Source of the DNA: a virus
Direction: 5' to 3' (one strand)
DNA length: 30,748 nt
Virus record (IMG/VR): IMGVR_UViG_3300030102_000779
Coordinates: 4,625 to 35,372 of that record
Positions within the stretch are counted from its first letter, which is position 1. Each line of letters opens with the position of its first letter. Below the pieces are notes generated by a model. That model was not told the DNA's origin and made no database searches. It saw only the letters and a program-made list of their open reading frames with translations. Made by a program: the position numbers and the translations under genes. Positions 17,141-24,455 of the stretch are shown here, one piece after another.

Positions 17141-17320
17141 TTATTTCACTTCCTTAAGTTTAGTTTTTAAAAATTCGACAACATCTCGCTGACCTGCTTT
17201 AAAAAATATTTCTCTTTCAGAGTCGTTAATATTAGGACTTTTTAAAGGGTATATTTTTTTATCTAAATCTTCGATTAATTCTTCGATTTTAACTGGTAAA
17301 ACATAATCATTTGTTGCCAT
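17141..17320 (-). CDS. 59-aa hypothetical protein
   Basis: An ORF from ATG at 17320 to TAA at 17141, ending one base before the next gene. The product starts MATNDYVLPVKIEELIEDLD, has a charged helical middle (NDSEREIFFKAGQRDVVEFL, about 32-51) and a lysine-rich end. The ribosome site is weak (AGATAAG). Its codon usage resembles its neighbours and it fills the gap between the DUF3310-type and Pro-rich genes, which supports a real gene. No function recognised. Confidence 0.65.
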   Translation of the reverse strand: MATNDYVLPVKIEELIEDLDKKIYPLKSPNINDSEREIFFKAGQRDVVEFLKTKLKEVK

Positions 17321-17336
17321 ATCTTATCTAAACATG

Positions 17337-17555
17337 TCACTGTTTGTGATCTTTTTGTTTATCCTCTGCGTCTTTTATTAAATAATCTATATAATTCTTT
17401 GCTTTTTTAAGATCTTCTATACCATTTTTTAGTTTCCAGCGAGTCACATACTTAATGATATTGCCTTCATTATATCCTAAATTATTAGATGTGATATAAT
17501 CTCGCGGTTGTATTTTAAAAACATTATAGTGTTTTGGATCTATTTTATCGGCCAT
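17337..17555 (-). CDS. DUF3310-type protein (related to T7 gp1.7 C-terminal motif)
   Basis: A 72-aa protein with the compact motif of DUF3310: KHYNVFKIQPRDYITSNNLG followed by EGNIIKYVTRWK and KNGIEDLKKAKNYIDYLI. This signature occurs in many phage proteins, including the nucleotide kinase gp1.7 of T7, and in stand-alone small proteins like this one. Whether the small form is catalytic is unclear; a role in nucleotide metabolism is an inference from the family. It overlaps the exonuclease gene by 11 bases and has a GGAG ribosome site seven bases from the ATG. Confidence 0.85.
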   Translation of the reverse strand: MADKIDPKHYNVFKIQPRDYITSNNLGYNEGNIIKYVTRWKLKNGIEDLKKAKNYIDYLIKDAEDKQKDHKQ

Positions 17556-18291
17556 TTGGTCTCCATAATTTTACTTTTTTAGATTTAAAATCATAGTCTT
17601 TATGTTGTAAAATATAACTAAGTCTAGCTTGCAATAAAGCATCATCTTCAGTCAATTTAGCTTTTATAAAAGTTTCTGTAATAGCTTTCCAATAGTCTTT
17701 TGGTTTATGACCTTGCAATATTCTATTTGCACTTACAGGCCCAATACCTGGACAACCAGGAAAATTATCCGTACTATCGCCAACAAGTGTTTGCATTGCA
17801 TGATTATATTGTGCTTTAGCTTTTGTTATTTTTAATAAAGACGAACCATCTTCACATATATTTGTAGGTATAGTTTTTAAATCTTTATCAATAGAAACAA
17901 TAATTTTTGTACCTTTTATTGATGGATCTGTCGCATATATACCCATTAAATCATCTGCTTCTAATCTCGGTTCACTCATTGCTTCATGTTCTTCAAATAA
18001 CCATTTACGCATCTGTCCTAAACATACAGGTTTACGTTTGTTTATTCTATTTAATTTATAATCCGGATATATTTGTTTCCTAAAATTATTACTATCTGAT
18101 AAAAATATTAATACTTTTTTTGCATTAAAATTTTCTGTAAGTGTTTTAATATAACTTTTATATTTATCTTTTGCTGTATTAAAATCACTGTGCAATGTCC
18201 ACATATCATCACCCCAATCTATTGCTTCTTCTATACCTGATGAGATCTGATAACATAGAATATCGCCATCTATTAACAATGTATTTGACAT
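17545..18291 (-). CDS. 5'-3' exonuclease (T7 gp6-like)
   Basis: A 248-aa FEN/5'-nuclease family enzyme. Metal-binding acidic residues are visible in order: D8 and D10 (LLIDGDIL), E111, D113, D114 (LEADDLMG), D135 and D137 (SIDKDLKT), D172 and D175 (VGDSTDNFPG). The helix-hairpin contact motif CPGIGPVSANRIL follows at 180-192. In T7, gp6 removes RNA primers, degrades host DNA and aids concatemer processing. It starts in a TAATG overlap with the HNH gene, with GGAG upstream. Length is somewhat below T7 gp6 (300 aa). Confidence 0.95.
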   Translation of the reverse strand: MSNTLLIDGDILCYQISSGIEEAIDWGDDMWTLHSDFNTAKDKYKSYIKTLTENFNAKKVLIFLSDSNNFRKQIYPDYKLNRINKRKPVCLGQMRKWLFEEHEAMSEPRLEADDLMGIYATDPSIKGTKIIVSIDKDLKTIPTNICEDGSSLLKITKAKAQYNHAMQTLVGDSTDNFPGCPGIGPVSANRILQGHKPKDYWKAITETFIKAKLTEDDALLQARLSYILQHKDYDFKSKKVKLWRPNGR

Positions 18292-18773
18292 TATTTGTTC
18301 TCCATTTGTTTTACTAAAAATCTTGCTAACCGCATTAGCTCGTATGGGTGTGCATTATTTTTTAGTGTGTTTGCTTTCATACTTATCCATTGCACATTGC
18401 CAGGCACATATCCTATATTTGGATCTATTCTGTCAATTGATGCAGATCTATTCCTATCACCTAAAGCAAAACCCATTTGTGTATTAAACACAGGGCATAT
18501 GCTATCTGTAGGATAAATTTTTTCTAAATACTCTTTTGTGATCGTACACTCTACATTTCTTCGTCTTGCTCTTTTTCGACATGCACGCAATACTTCTCTA
18601 ATATTAAGAGAAAACCAAGCTTGTTTAGTACACCATTTTTCTCGTATACCACTTTTACGATATACATAACCTATAAATATAAGATCATTTACACAATCAC
18701 CTTTTTTATATGTTTTATTTGTTTTTAAAACATTAATGTATTTCTGCCCAGTTTCTACCAATTCTTGACTCAC
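18291..18773 (-). CDS. HNH endonuclease, free-standing
   Basis: A 160-aa protein with an HNH nuclease C-terminal half: ICPVFNTQMGF (about 92-102), ASIDRIDPNIGYVPGNVQWI (111-130), then SMKANTLKNNAHPYELMRLA (131-150). Residues D114, R115, N126 and N135 occupy usual positions, although the canonical first His is not evident. The N-terminal half is basic (RACRKRARRRNVEC). The GTG start lies within the DNA polymerase gene's end (41-base overlap) and has no clear ribosome site, so the start is uncertain. T7 has an HNH gene (5.3) in the same place between polymerase and exonuclease, suggesting a recurrent homing-type insertion site. Confidence 0.8.
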   Translation of the reverse strand: MSQELVETGQKYINVLKTNKTYKKGDCVNDLIFIGYVYRKSGIREKWCTKQAWFSLNIREVLRACRKRARRRNVECTITKEYLEKIYPTDSICPVFNTQMGFALGDRNRSASIDRIDPNIGYVPGNVQWISMKANTLKNNAHPYELMRLARFLVKQMENK

Positions 18774-20469
18774 CTGTTAATGGCACTCTTAAATTAATAC
18801 GTTTTTGAATGCGCTCGATTGCTTTTACTGCTTCTATTTTTGCATATTCTGCTTTGTCTTCTGTTACTTCTAAAATAATTTCATCGTGTATCCACCCGAC
18901 TAATTTTATATCATCACATAAAAACGAGCCACATTCGTCAATCCAGTATTTAGAACATATTGCGCCACCACCTTGTAATAAAGAATTTAGTGATGTATGC
19001 TCTGCTCGTATATGAATTTTACGACCATCTAAACCTTTTATAAAACCATTTGTTTTACCAACTTCTTGTACTCTTTGTATTAATTTTTTTAAAGCAGGTA
19101 TTTTATTTAAAAATTTTTCTTTTAATTCAAAACCTTCTTGTGTTGGTCTATTCATTACTTCCGCTAATCTTTTGCCACCACCTCCATATAAAAATGTATA
19201 CATAAATCTTTTAGCAAGCCATCTTTCTTCTTGTTTTAAATCTAGTGCTTGTAAAGTTCTTGTGTGTATATCGCCATTAATAACATCGTTTGCATATTCG
19301 CCATTGTCGTATGGGTACATATAATGACCAAGCATTCTTAATTCTAATTGCGACATATCTGCACCTACTAATACTTTACCTTTAGGTGCACAAAATAATT
19401 CTCTACATTCTTTGCCAAACTCAATAATAACTGCAGGTACTTGTGCTAAGTTTGGCGATGCATGCGTGCATCTACCAGTAACAGCACCATTAGTATTTAT
19501 TGAGCCATAAATTCTATTATTCTTTTCTAATTTTAACCAAGCATTTTTGCCTTCTGCAACTTGACCAATTCTTTTTTGTATCATAAAATATCTAGATAAT
19601 ATTTTTGCTTCTGGCCATTCTAATTCAGCAAGTACTTCGTCGTCTACTCTTGCTTTACCATCTGGTGTAAATTTATTTGGTTTCCAGTTACGATGTATTT
19701 TTAATCTATATGCGATATGTTCTCTAGAATTAGGATTAAATTCTATTGTTTTTCTTTTTATAAATGGCACACCAGCCTTATATCCCATTTTTTTGTTGTC
19801 TCGTTTAGGTATAAATTCTGATGTTTCTTCCCATGATGGAAAGTATTTTTTTATATCTTGTTCTAACTTTTCACGTTCTGCTGATAAATTACTATAAAAT
19901 TTTTGGGCAGTTATTGTATCAAAACCAATACCATTTGACATCATTTTTACACATTTGTTTTGTACTTTGTGTTCTAGATCTAAAGACTCATCACTATAAT
20001 TAGTTGACAATATTTTATTATATAATTTATGCGATACTTCAACATCTTGTTTACAATACTCTAACATCTCTGGTGTAAACTCAGTCCAGTCTCCTGGTTT
20101 TTCTCCTTTATAACAACCAAGTCTATGTCCCCAAGACTCTAATGTATGTCTACCTATTAATTTACCAGGAAAACCTTTATGCATATTTTTAAAATCTATT
20201 TCTTTTATATGTGCCCATATTAGTCGTGTAGCAACAAGTGTATCAAATAGTTCTGCATTTGTTTCTACATTTAAAACTTTTTTAATTACTGGCATATCGA
20301 AAGCAACAATATTGTGGCCAATAATTAATTTAGCATCTTTTATTTTTTCAATTGCTTTATCTAAATCAGTTATAAATTCATTTGTGTTTATGTCTTTTAA
20401 TACAATGCAATGAATTTTAGTTACTTTGTCTAATAAATTATCACATTCTAAATCTAATATATAATGCAT
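18733..20469 (-). CDS. DNA polymerase, family A (T7 gp5-like)
   Basis: A 578-aa replicative polymerase with 3'-5' exonuclease. Exonuclease residues: D6, E8 (LDLECDNLL), D58 (GHNIVAFDMP) and D142 (YCKQDVEVS). Polymerase motif A is ADMSQLELRMLGH (D371), motif B AKRFMYTFLYGG (K420, Y424), motif C IHDEIILEV (D529, E530). Y424 matches T7 Y526, the tyrosine that governs sugar discrimination. T7 gp5 is 704 aa; much of the difference lies between residues 213 and 244, where T7 carries the thioredoxin-binding loop and this protein has only about 30 residues. Processivity must therefore arise differently. It ends overlapping the HNH gene and starts one base after the 55-aa gene's stop. Confidence 0.97.
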   Translation of the reverse strand: MHYILDLECDNLLDKVTKIHCIVLKDINTNEFITDLDKAIEKIKDAKLIIGHNIVAFDMPVIKKVLNVETNAELFDTLVATRLIWAHIKEIDFKNMHKGFPGKLIGRHTLESWGHRLGCYKGEKPGDWTEFTPEMLEYCKQDVEVSHKLYNKILSTNYSDESLDLEHKVQNKCVKMMSNGIGFDTITAQKFYSNLSAEREKLEQDIKKYFPSWEETSEFIPKRDNKKMGYKAGVPFIKRKTIEFNPNSREHIAYRLKIHRNWKPNKFTPDGKARVDDEVLAELEWPEAKILSRYFMIQKRIGQVAEGKNAWLKLEKNNRIYGSINTNGAVTGRCTHASPNLAQVPAVIIEFGKECRELFCAPKGKVLVGADMSQLELRMLGHYMYPYDNGEYANDVINGDIHTRTLQALDLKQEERWLAKRFMYTFLYGGGGKRLAEVMNRPTQEGFELKEKFLNKIPALKKLIQRVQEVGKTNGFIKGLDGRKIHIRAEHTSLNSLLQGGGAICSKYWIDECGSFLCDDIKLVGWIHDEIILEVTEDKAEYAKIEAVKAIERIQKRINLRVPLTGESRIGRNWAEIH

Positions 20470-20470
20470 G

Positions 20471-20638
20471 TTAATGTATTCTGTGAAATTTTACAGAAAT
20501 CCTCTCTATGTTTGGGTTAAAAAAATATAGTGCAGATAGTATTTCGACACACATATCTCGATCATCTTCAGTGTGTACATCAATCCTTGCTACACCTCCA
20601 CTATTTACTGTTTGTAATGCGTCGACAATAAGTTCCAT
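20471..20638 (-). CDS. 55-aa hypothetical protein
   Basis: I place the start at the ATG at 20638, after the helicase stop and seven bases after a TAGG ribosome-like site; an in-frame extension to 20671 would overlap the helicase without a ribosome site. The product begins MELIVDALQTVNSGGVARID and has an alternating helix-strand look (CVEILSALYFFNPNIERISV). No known motif. Position directly between primase-helicase and polymerase suggests a replication accessory role, but this is only context. Confidence 0.6.
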   Translation of the reverse strand: MELIVDALQTVNSGGVARIDVHTEDDRDMCVEILSALYFFNPNIERISVKFHRIH

Positions 20639-20648
20639 AATATACCTA

Positions 20649-22190
20649 TTATAATAATCCATGTTCAGCAAGCCTACCAGTAGTTGGGTCGTAATTTAAT
20701 TTACATGCCACACCAGTTTCTCCACTGAAACGATTTTTTAAAATTCTAACAGTCGTTGTTGTAGAATTTTTTTCTGATTGTTGGTTTCGTTCTAAACCAA
20801 TTACCATGTCTGAAAGTTGACCAATACCAGCACTTCCTCTTAATTGTGACAATGTTGTATGACCACCTTCTTCGTGTCCTTTTTCTGTCAATGCTCTTCT
20901 TAAATGAGATACTAATATTAAACCAATATTTGTTTCTTCTACTAATGATCTTAAACCTGTCATTACATTGTCAATCGAACGTCTTTCGTCACCACTTTCT
21001 AAACCAGAAACAACAATCGAAATATGATCTAATACAATATATTCACATTTTAGACCTTTAGCTAAATATCTAATCTTTGATAATAAATTACCAAATTCTA
21101 ATGAACCAAAATGATTATAAAATAAAACATTATTACTACTAAATAATTTATCAAAACTTTTTTTAATTTTATTTTTATCTATTTCTTCTGTTGACAAATG
21201 CAAAGGCGTATTAATATCTATACTTACTAATCCTTCTGCTGATTTTCTTAAATTTTCTTCTAATGCTATGTAACCAATTTTTTTATTTTGTAATATAAGA
21301 TGATATGCAAGCTCTCTACAAAATTGACTTTTACCAATACCTGTACCTGCAGTAATAGTTAACAATTCACCTTTTCTTAATCCATGTGTTTTCTTATTTA
21401 TTGACGCAAACGGATATGGTATTGAGTCTATTTTAGGTTGATTAACAACTGCATCAAATAATTCATATGCGTCAACAATACCATCTGGTCTATATACTTT
21501 TGCGTCCCATAAACAATTAAGTAATTCTTTTGTTTTACCAGCTACAAGCATTTCATTAGCGTCTTTTAAAGGTAGTCTTGCAATTTTAGCTTGTCCTGGT
21601 TGAAATAATTCTGCAACAGCTTTTGCAGCTTTTTTGCCAGGTTCATCTTGATCAAAACAAATTATTACTTCTGTAAATCCTTGTAAAAATTCTAATGATT
21701 TAGCTACATCTTTTGCAGCAGAGTGTGCGCCATTTTTTAATGATACAACTGGCCATTGATTACCATATACTTGACTAACACTTAAACAATCTAATTCTCC
21801 TTCGACTATTGTAATTCGTTTGCCTTTATCTCTAAATAAATTTTCTCCAAATAATCCGACTTGTTTTGCATCACCTAACCATGCAAAAGTTTTATCTTTA
21901 AATCTTAATTTAAGATTATTATTACCGTAATCAGCAACATGTACTAATTGACTATTGTAAGTCGCAAACTTATAGTTATACTTTTTGCAAGTATCAAGAT
22001 TAATCTTACGACTTACAATAGGTCTATATTCAATGTTACTTAAGTCACTATGCATTACCTCCTCCAATTTTTTTGCGTGCTCGTAATATTCACAACCAAA
22101 GCAATAGGCATGTCCATCTGTGTAACGAGCAAGATTGTCTTTACTTCCACAAGATGGGCAAGGTTCATGTTGTAAAAATTCACTTTCCAT
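20649..22190 (-). CDS. DNA primase-helicase (T7 gp4-like)
   Basis: A 513-aa bifunctional enzyme. A zinc ribbon opens the protein (C11, C14, C30, C33), recognising priming sites. The TOPRIM primase core follows with E130 (TIVEGELDCLS) and D180/D182 (CFDQDEPGKKAA). The helicase domain has Walker A AGTGIGKSQF (281-290), catalytic E311 (ALEEN), Walker B YIVLDHISI (D388), and a late LRGSAGIGQLSDMVIGLERN segment with the sensing arginines. Domain order and length match T7 gp4 (566 aa), except that the acidic C-terminal tail that docks T7 polymerase appears short (AEHGLL). The start overlaps the upstream small ORF by 11 bases. Confidence 0.96.
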   Translation of the reverse strand: MESEFLQHEPCPSCGSKDNLARYTDGHAYCFGCEYYEHAKKLEEVMHSDLSNIEYRPIVSRKINLDTCKKYNYKFATYNSQLVHVADYGNNNLKLRFKDKTFAWLGDAKQVGLFGENLFRDKGKRITIVEGELDCLSVSQVYGNQWPVVSLKNGAHSAAKDVAKSLEFLQGFTEVIICFDQDEPGKKAAKAVAELFQPGQAKIARLPLKDANEMLVAGKTKELLNCLWDAKVYRPDGIVDAYELFDAVVNQPKIDSIPYPFASINKKTHGLRKGELLTITAGTGIGKSQFCRELAYHLILQNKKIGYIALEENLRKSAEGLVSIDINTPLHLSTEEIDKNKIKKSFDKLFSSNNVLFYNHFGSLEFGNLLSKIRYLAKGLKCEYIVLDHISIVVSGLESGDERRSIDNVMTGLRSLVEETNIGLILVSHLRRALTEKGHEEGGHTTLSQLRGSAGIGQLSDMVIGLERNQQSEKNSTTTTVRILKNRFSGETGVACKLNYDPTTGRLAEHGLL

Positions 22191-22305
22191 AATTTAATTT
22201 GAACTTGGTCAGATCATATTTTTTATTTGAACCATCTATCGATGCAGCCATTATGTCAGTAATGAGATCGAGGGTTAAATAATGACGCGTGATCTGCCAA
22301 GTCAT
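22180..22305 (-). CDS. 41-aa hypothetical protein
   Basis: The frame is open back to an ATG at 22413, but that start has no ribosome site, whereas the ATG at 22305 is preceded by AAGGAGAGGA, among the strongest sites in the window. I therefore choose 22305, giving MTWQITRHYLTLDLITDIMA plus 21 more residues rich in Lys and Asp. It overlaps the primase-helicase start by 11 bases and may mainly serve to couple translation of that gene. No motif recognised. Confidence 0.55.
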   Translation of the reverse strand: MTWQITRHYLTLDLITDIMAASIDGSNKKYDLTKFKLNYGK

Positions 22306-22414
22306 TCCTCTCCTTAGCACAAGTGCTAGCGGCAGGGTTGGTCCCACTTCAAACGCGCCTCTTACCAATTTTAGTTTAGTACTAATGAAGGCATAAAGTT
22401 TCTGACAAAACATA
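22306..22414 (-). other. Structured, G+C-richer leader before primase-helicase
   Basis: About 109 bases between the hydroxymethylase-like gene and the 41-aa ORF. It is visibly richer in G+C than its surroundings. It contains a 10-bp palindrome TTAGTACTAA (22376-22385), a TTGGT...ACCAA pair (22338-22342 with 22364-22368), and an inverted repeat TAGCAC-tt-GTGCTA (22315-22328) abutting the ribosome site. It could be a phage promoter plus regulatory hairpin, or part of a replication origin. It does not fold as a tRNA by eye. Confidence 0.4.
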
Positions 22415-23197
22415 CTAAACTATCCCCGGCAAAACTTGTTGTTTGTGTTCATCATAATTTTCATTTGCTTTACTCCACAAATAATCAATTAATTGTTGTC
22501 CATCTTTAAAATCTAATTTTGTTTTTTCTGGTGTAAATTGGTTGCCAAAAATACAATCAGTTGCTTTTTGCCAATGTTGTTTATAAAGATGTTGTGAACC
22601 TGCTGTTAATATTAAATGACCTAATTTTAATTTAATATTGTATTGTGCTTTTAATTGCAACAATACATATAAAGATATTTGTGAAAAATTAAATACATCA
22701 TAAACCCAACCAAGCCAAGCGTCACTAGAACGCATTGTTGCATTACAATACAAAATATTTTTTCTAATTATAAATTGTAAAGTTAATGTACACGGAATGT
22801 CTTTACTAGGTCTTGGATTTTCTCTCCATATACTAATTATAGCTTGTCGACTTGACTCGTCATTTGCAAGTGTTTCGATAACATATGGTAATTGATCAAC
22901 AACTTTTACTCCATAAGAACCAAAATAACGTACGCCATCGTCACTAAATTTATGTATCATTTTAGAATAAGGTGAGATTGTTGCTACACGATTGTCACCT
23001 GACAATATCCAAGCAGCTTCTGCATATCTAAATTTGTGACCAATATCTCGTTCTTTAATAGATACCATTGGTTCAGTCATCGATACTCTTGTTTGATAAC
23101 CTAACAATTCTTTTGTTTCCATTTTTCTTGGTGCAAATACTGGTGCAAATTCTAAATCTTTCAGCATTTGTACCCATACACTAGTCGCGCTGGCCAT
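22415..23197 (-). CDS. Thymidylate-synthase-fold enzyme, probable dCMP hydroxymethylase
   Basis: A 260-aa protein with the ThyA-type active site: E60 (AEAAWILSG), nucleophile C136 (DIPCTLTLQF), R156 and D159 (MRSSDAWLG), H203 and Y205 (GSQHLYKQH). In thymidylate synthases a conserved Asn follows the LG motif and reads the uracil ring; here that position is Asp (D167, GWVYDVFNF). T4 dCMP hydroxymethylase has Asp at this position, and this protein shares with it the CTxT-Q pattern after the nucleophile, MRSxD, and GSxHxY. It would thus make 5-hydroxymethyl-dCMP from dCMP and methylene-tetrahydrofolate. ThyA or dUMP hydroxymethylase activity remains possible. It overlaps the upstream kinase gene by 17 bases, a clear pathway link. 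Confidence 0.7.
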   Translation of the reverse strand: MASATSVWVQMLKDLEFAPVFAPRKMETKELLGYQTRVSMTEPMVSIKERDIGHKFRYAEAAWILSGDNRVATISPYSKMIHKFSDDGVRYFGSYGVKVVDQLPYVIETLANDESSRQAIISIWRENPRPSKDIPCTLTLQFIIRKNILYCNATMRSSDAWLGWVYDVFNFSQISLYVLLQLKAQYNIKLKLGHLILTAGSQHLYKQHWQKATDCIFGNQFTPEKTKLDFKDGQQLIDYLWSKANENYDEHKQQVLPGIV

Positions 23198-23651
23198 AAA
23201 TCTCCCTCTTTACAAATTCTTCTGTGTTGTGTTCTGCATAATTGTATAATGTCCAATAAGGGTACATGTTTTTAAACAAATGATATGCATCATAAACTTT
23301 AGAAACATCTTCAAAATCTTCGTGTTCTTTACGTTCTAAAAATCTTTTTAATACTAAATCTTTAGGTGGCAAACACAATATGTATTTTGTAGTCGCATGT
23401 TTTTTGCATTCTTGTTCCATTGAATATACATTATAAGATGGACCTGCTCTAAATGTCGTTCCGTACACAAGCTCGCTTGGCCAATGTCGATCAATAATTA
23501 CATTATCTAATTTTAAACAATCCATATGTGGCTTGTAGGCTTTAGAATAAATACCATTATGTATATATAAATAATCAGTTAATTTTTGTTTTAATAAATT
23601 TGCAAGTGTTGTTTTACCTGCACAATCTGGTCCTTCTAATATAATTTTCAT
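23181..23651 (-). CDS. P-loop (deoxy)nucleoside monophosphate or DNA-base kinase, thymidylate-kinase-like
   Basis: A 156-aa kinase with Walker A EGPDCAGKTTLAN at 6-18 (K13), a DRHWPSELVYG motif (D54, R55, S59) equivalent to the DRY region of thymidylate kinases, and a basic lid (KRFLERKEHED). It is shorter than cellular Tmk (about 210 aa). Possible substrates are dTMP, dCMP or the hydroxymethylated nucleotide made by the adjacent enzyme; small P-loop kinases also act on hydroxymethyl bases already in DNA in hypermodified phages. Its ATG overlaps the stop of the lysozyme-like gene (ATGA), and its end overlaps the hydroxymethylase-like gene, so the two are probably co-expressed. Substrate cannot be decided from sequence alone. 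Confidence 0.85.
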   Translation of the reverse strand: MKIILEGPDCAGKTTLANLLKQKLTDYLYIHNGIYSKAYKPHMDCLKLDNVIIDRHWPSELVYGTTFRAGPSYNVYSMEQECKKHATTKYILCLPPKDLVLKRFLERKEHEDFEDVSKVYDAYHLFKNMYPYWTLYNYAEHNTEEFVKREIYGQRD

Positions 23652-24022
23652 TTTAACTCCTGTTCTATGTCTTTACTTGATGTTTCAATAATTAATTTTC
23701 CATATTTTTGTTGTAAAGTTTTTATTAAATTTTTTAATGAGCTAACTTGATGATATGTAAAATTAGTAGACCCAGCTAATTGTATTCCAATTGCCTCGTC
23801 ATTATGTAAACCTAAACCAAAACCAATTGCATCATCAGCTCTTCCTTTTTCGACTTTGCCATCAAGTGTTATAAAATAATGATATTTATAACCTAACACA
23901 CCTTCTTTGCGATGTTGCATTTCGACTTGGTGCTTAGTAATATCCAAGTTTGATGGTGTATTAGTATGATCAATAAAAATTGAATTAGTTTCTTTTCTAG
24001 TTCTTAATCCGACATTTCTCAT
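23648..24022 (-). CDS. T7-lysozyme-like protein lacking amidase zinc ligands
   Basis: I choose the ATG at 24022, seven bases after GGAG; an upstream in-frame ATG at 24088 lies deep inside the endonuclease gene. The 124-aa product aligns with T7 gp3.5 (151 aa): SIFIDHTNTP with AIFVHCSAT, HRKEGVLGYKYHYFI with the GYHF region (Y47 for Y46), GKVEKGR, and AIGIQLAG. T7 gp3.5 binds zinc through H17, H122 and C130. Here the H17 position is Asp18 (with His19 next to it), and the protein ends at about the place where H122, K128 and C130 would follow. Amidase activity is thus unlikely; the second role of gp3.5, binding and inhibiting the phage RNA polymerase, could remain. Confidence 0.8.
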   Translation of the reverse strand: MRNVGLRTRKETNSIFIDHTNTPSNLDITKHQVEMQHRKEGVLGYKYHYFITLDGKVEKGRADDAIGFGLGLHNDEAIGIQLAGSTNFTYHQVSSLKNLIKTLQQKYGKLIIETSSKDIEQELK

Positions 24023-24455
24023 TAATCCACTCCGTAGGTATTGTTTCCTTTGCATATTTAAAACCGTTTGTTTCACACCATTTAGCATATGTTGTTTTAG
24101 ATATTTTGCTTATACGTTGCATTGGATTTGAAAACACAAATCTTATATCTAAATGCGGGTGTTGTTCTTTAATCATTAAATGTTTTTGACGATCTTTTGT
24201 AAAAAATATTCCTTTCGCTTCTATAATTATACCATTTGGTAATTTAAAATCTGGTGTATATCTTGTTGCTTTTGCTGGTTTCACAAATTTTACCGTTAAC
24301 GTTTCATACTCAAAAGGAACGCCTAGCTTTTTTAATTGCATAGCTATGCGTTCCTCTAAGCCACTTCTATACGAAGTCTTCTTGTTGCGAAGGTTCGACG
24401 TTGTCTGTCTCTTCTTTCGCCACAAGTTGTTCTTCTTCCGTATGTACATAGCCAT
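23997..24455 (-). CDS. Endonuclease I, Holliday-junction resolvase (T7 gp3-like)
   Basis: A 152-aa protein matching T7 gp3 (149 aa). Catalytic residues are present: E34 (RSGLEERI), D69 (RYTPDFKLPNG), E79 and K81 (IEAKG), followed by KHLMIKEQHPHLDIRFVFSN, almost the T7 sequence. The enzyme resolves branched DNA and breaks down host DNA. The N-terminus is about 13 residues longer than T7's and very basic. The first 89 bases overlap the end of the SSB gene in another frame; GAAGAAG before the ATG is the only visible ribosome site, so the start is moderately certain. Confidence 0.93.
   Translation of the reverse strand: MAMYIRKKNNLWRKKRQTTSNLRNKKTSYRSGLEERIAMQLKKLGVPFEYETLTVKFVKPAKATRYTPDFKLPNGIIIEAKGIFFTKDRQKHLMIKEQHPHLDIRFVFSNPMQRISKISKTTYAKWCETNGFKYAKETIPTEWINEKCRIKN

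Noticed and set aside
22306-22413. Upstream extension of the 41-aa ORF to an ATG at 22413
   Set aside because: No ribosome site at that ATG, while the internal ATG at 22305 follows AAGGAG; the upstream part looks like structured noncoding sequence.
22306-22414. tRNA or integrase attachment site in the G+C-rich leader
   Set aside because: Some tRNA-like pieces (AATTGGTA, a GC-rich stretch) appear, but I could not build a cloverleaf or a consistent T-arm, and the site is far from the integrase gene.
24023-24088. Longer N-terminus for the lysozyme-like protein
   Set aside because: The extra 22 residues lie within the endonuclease gene, have no counterpart in T7 lysozyme, and the ATG at 24022 has a well-placed GGAG.
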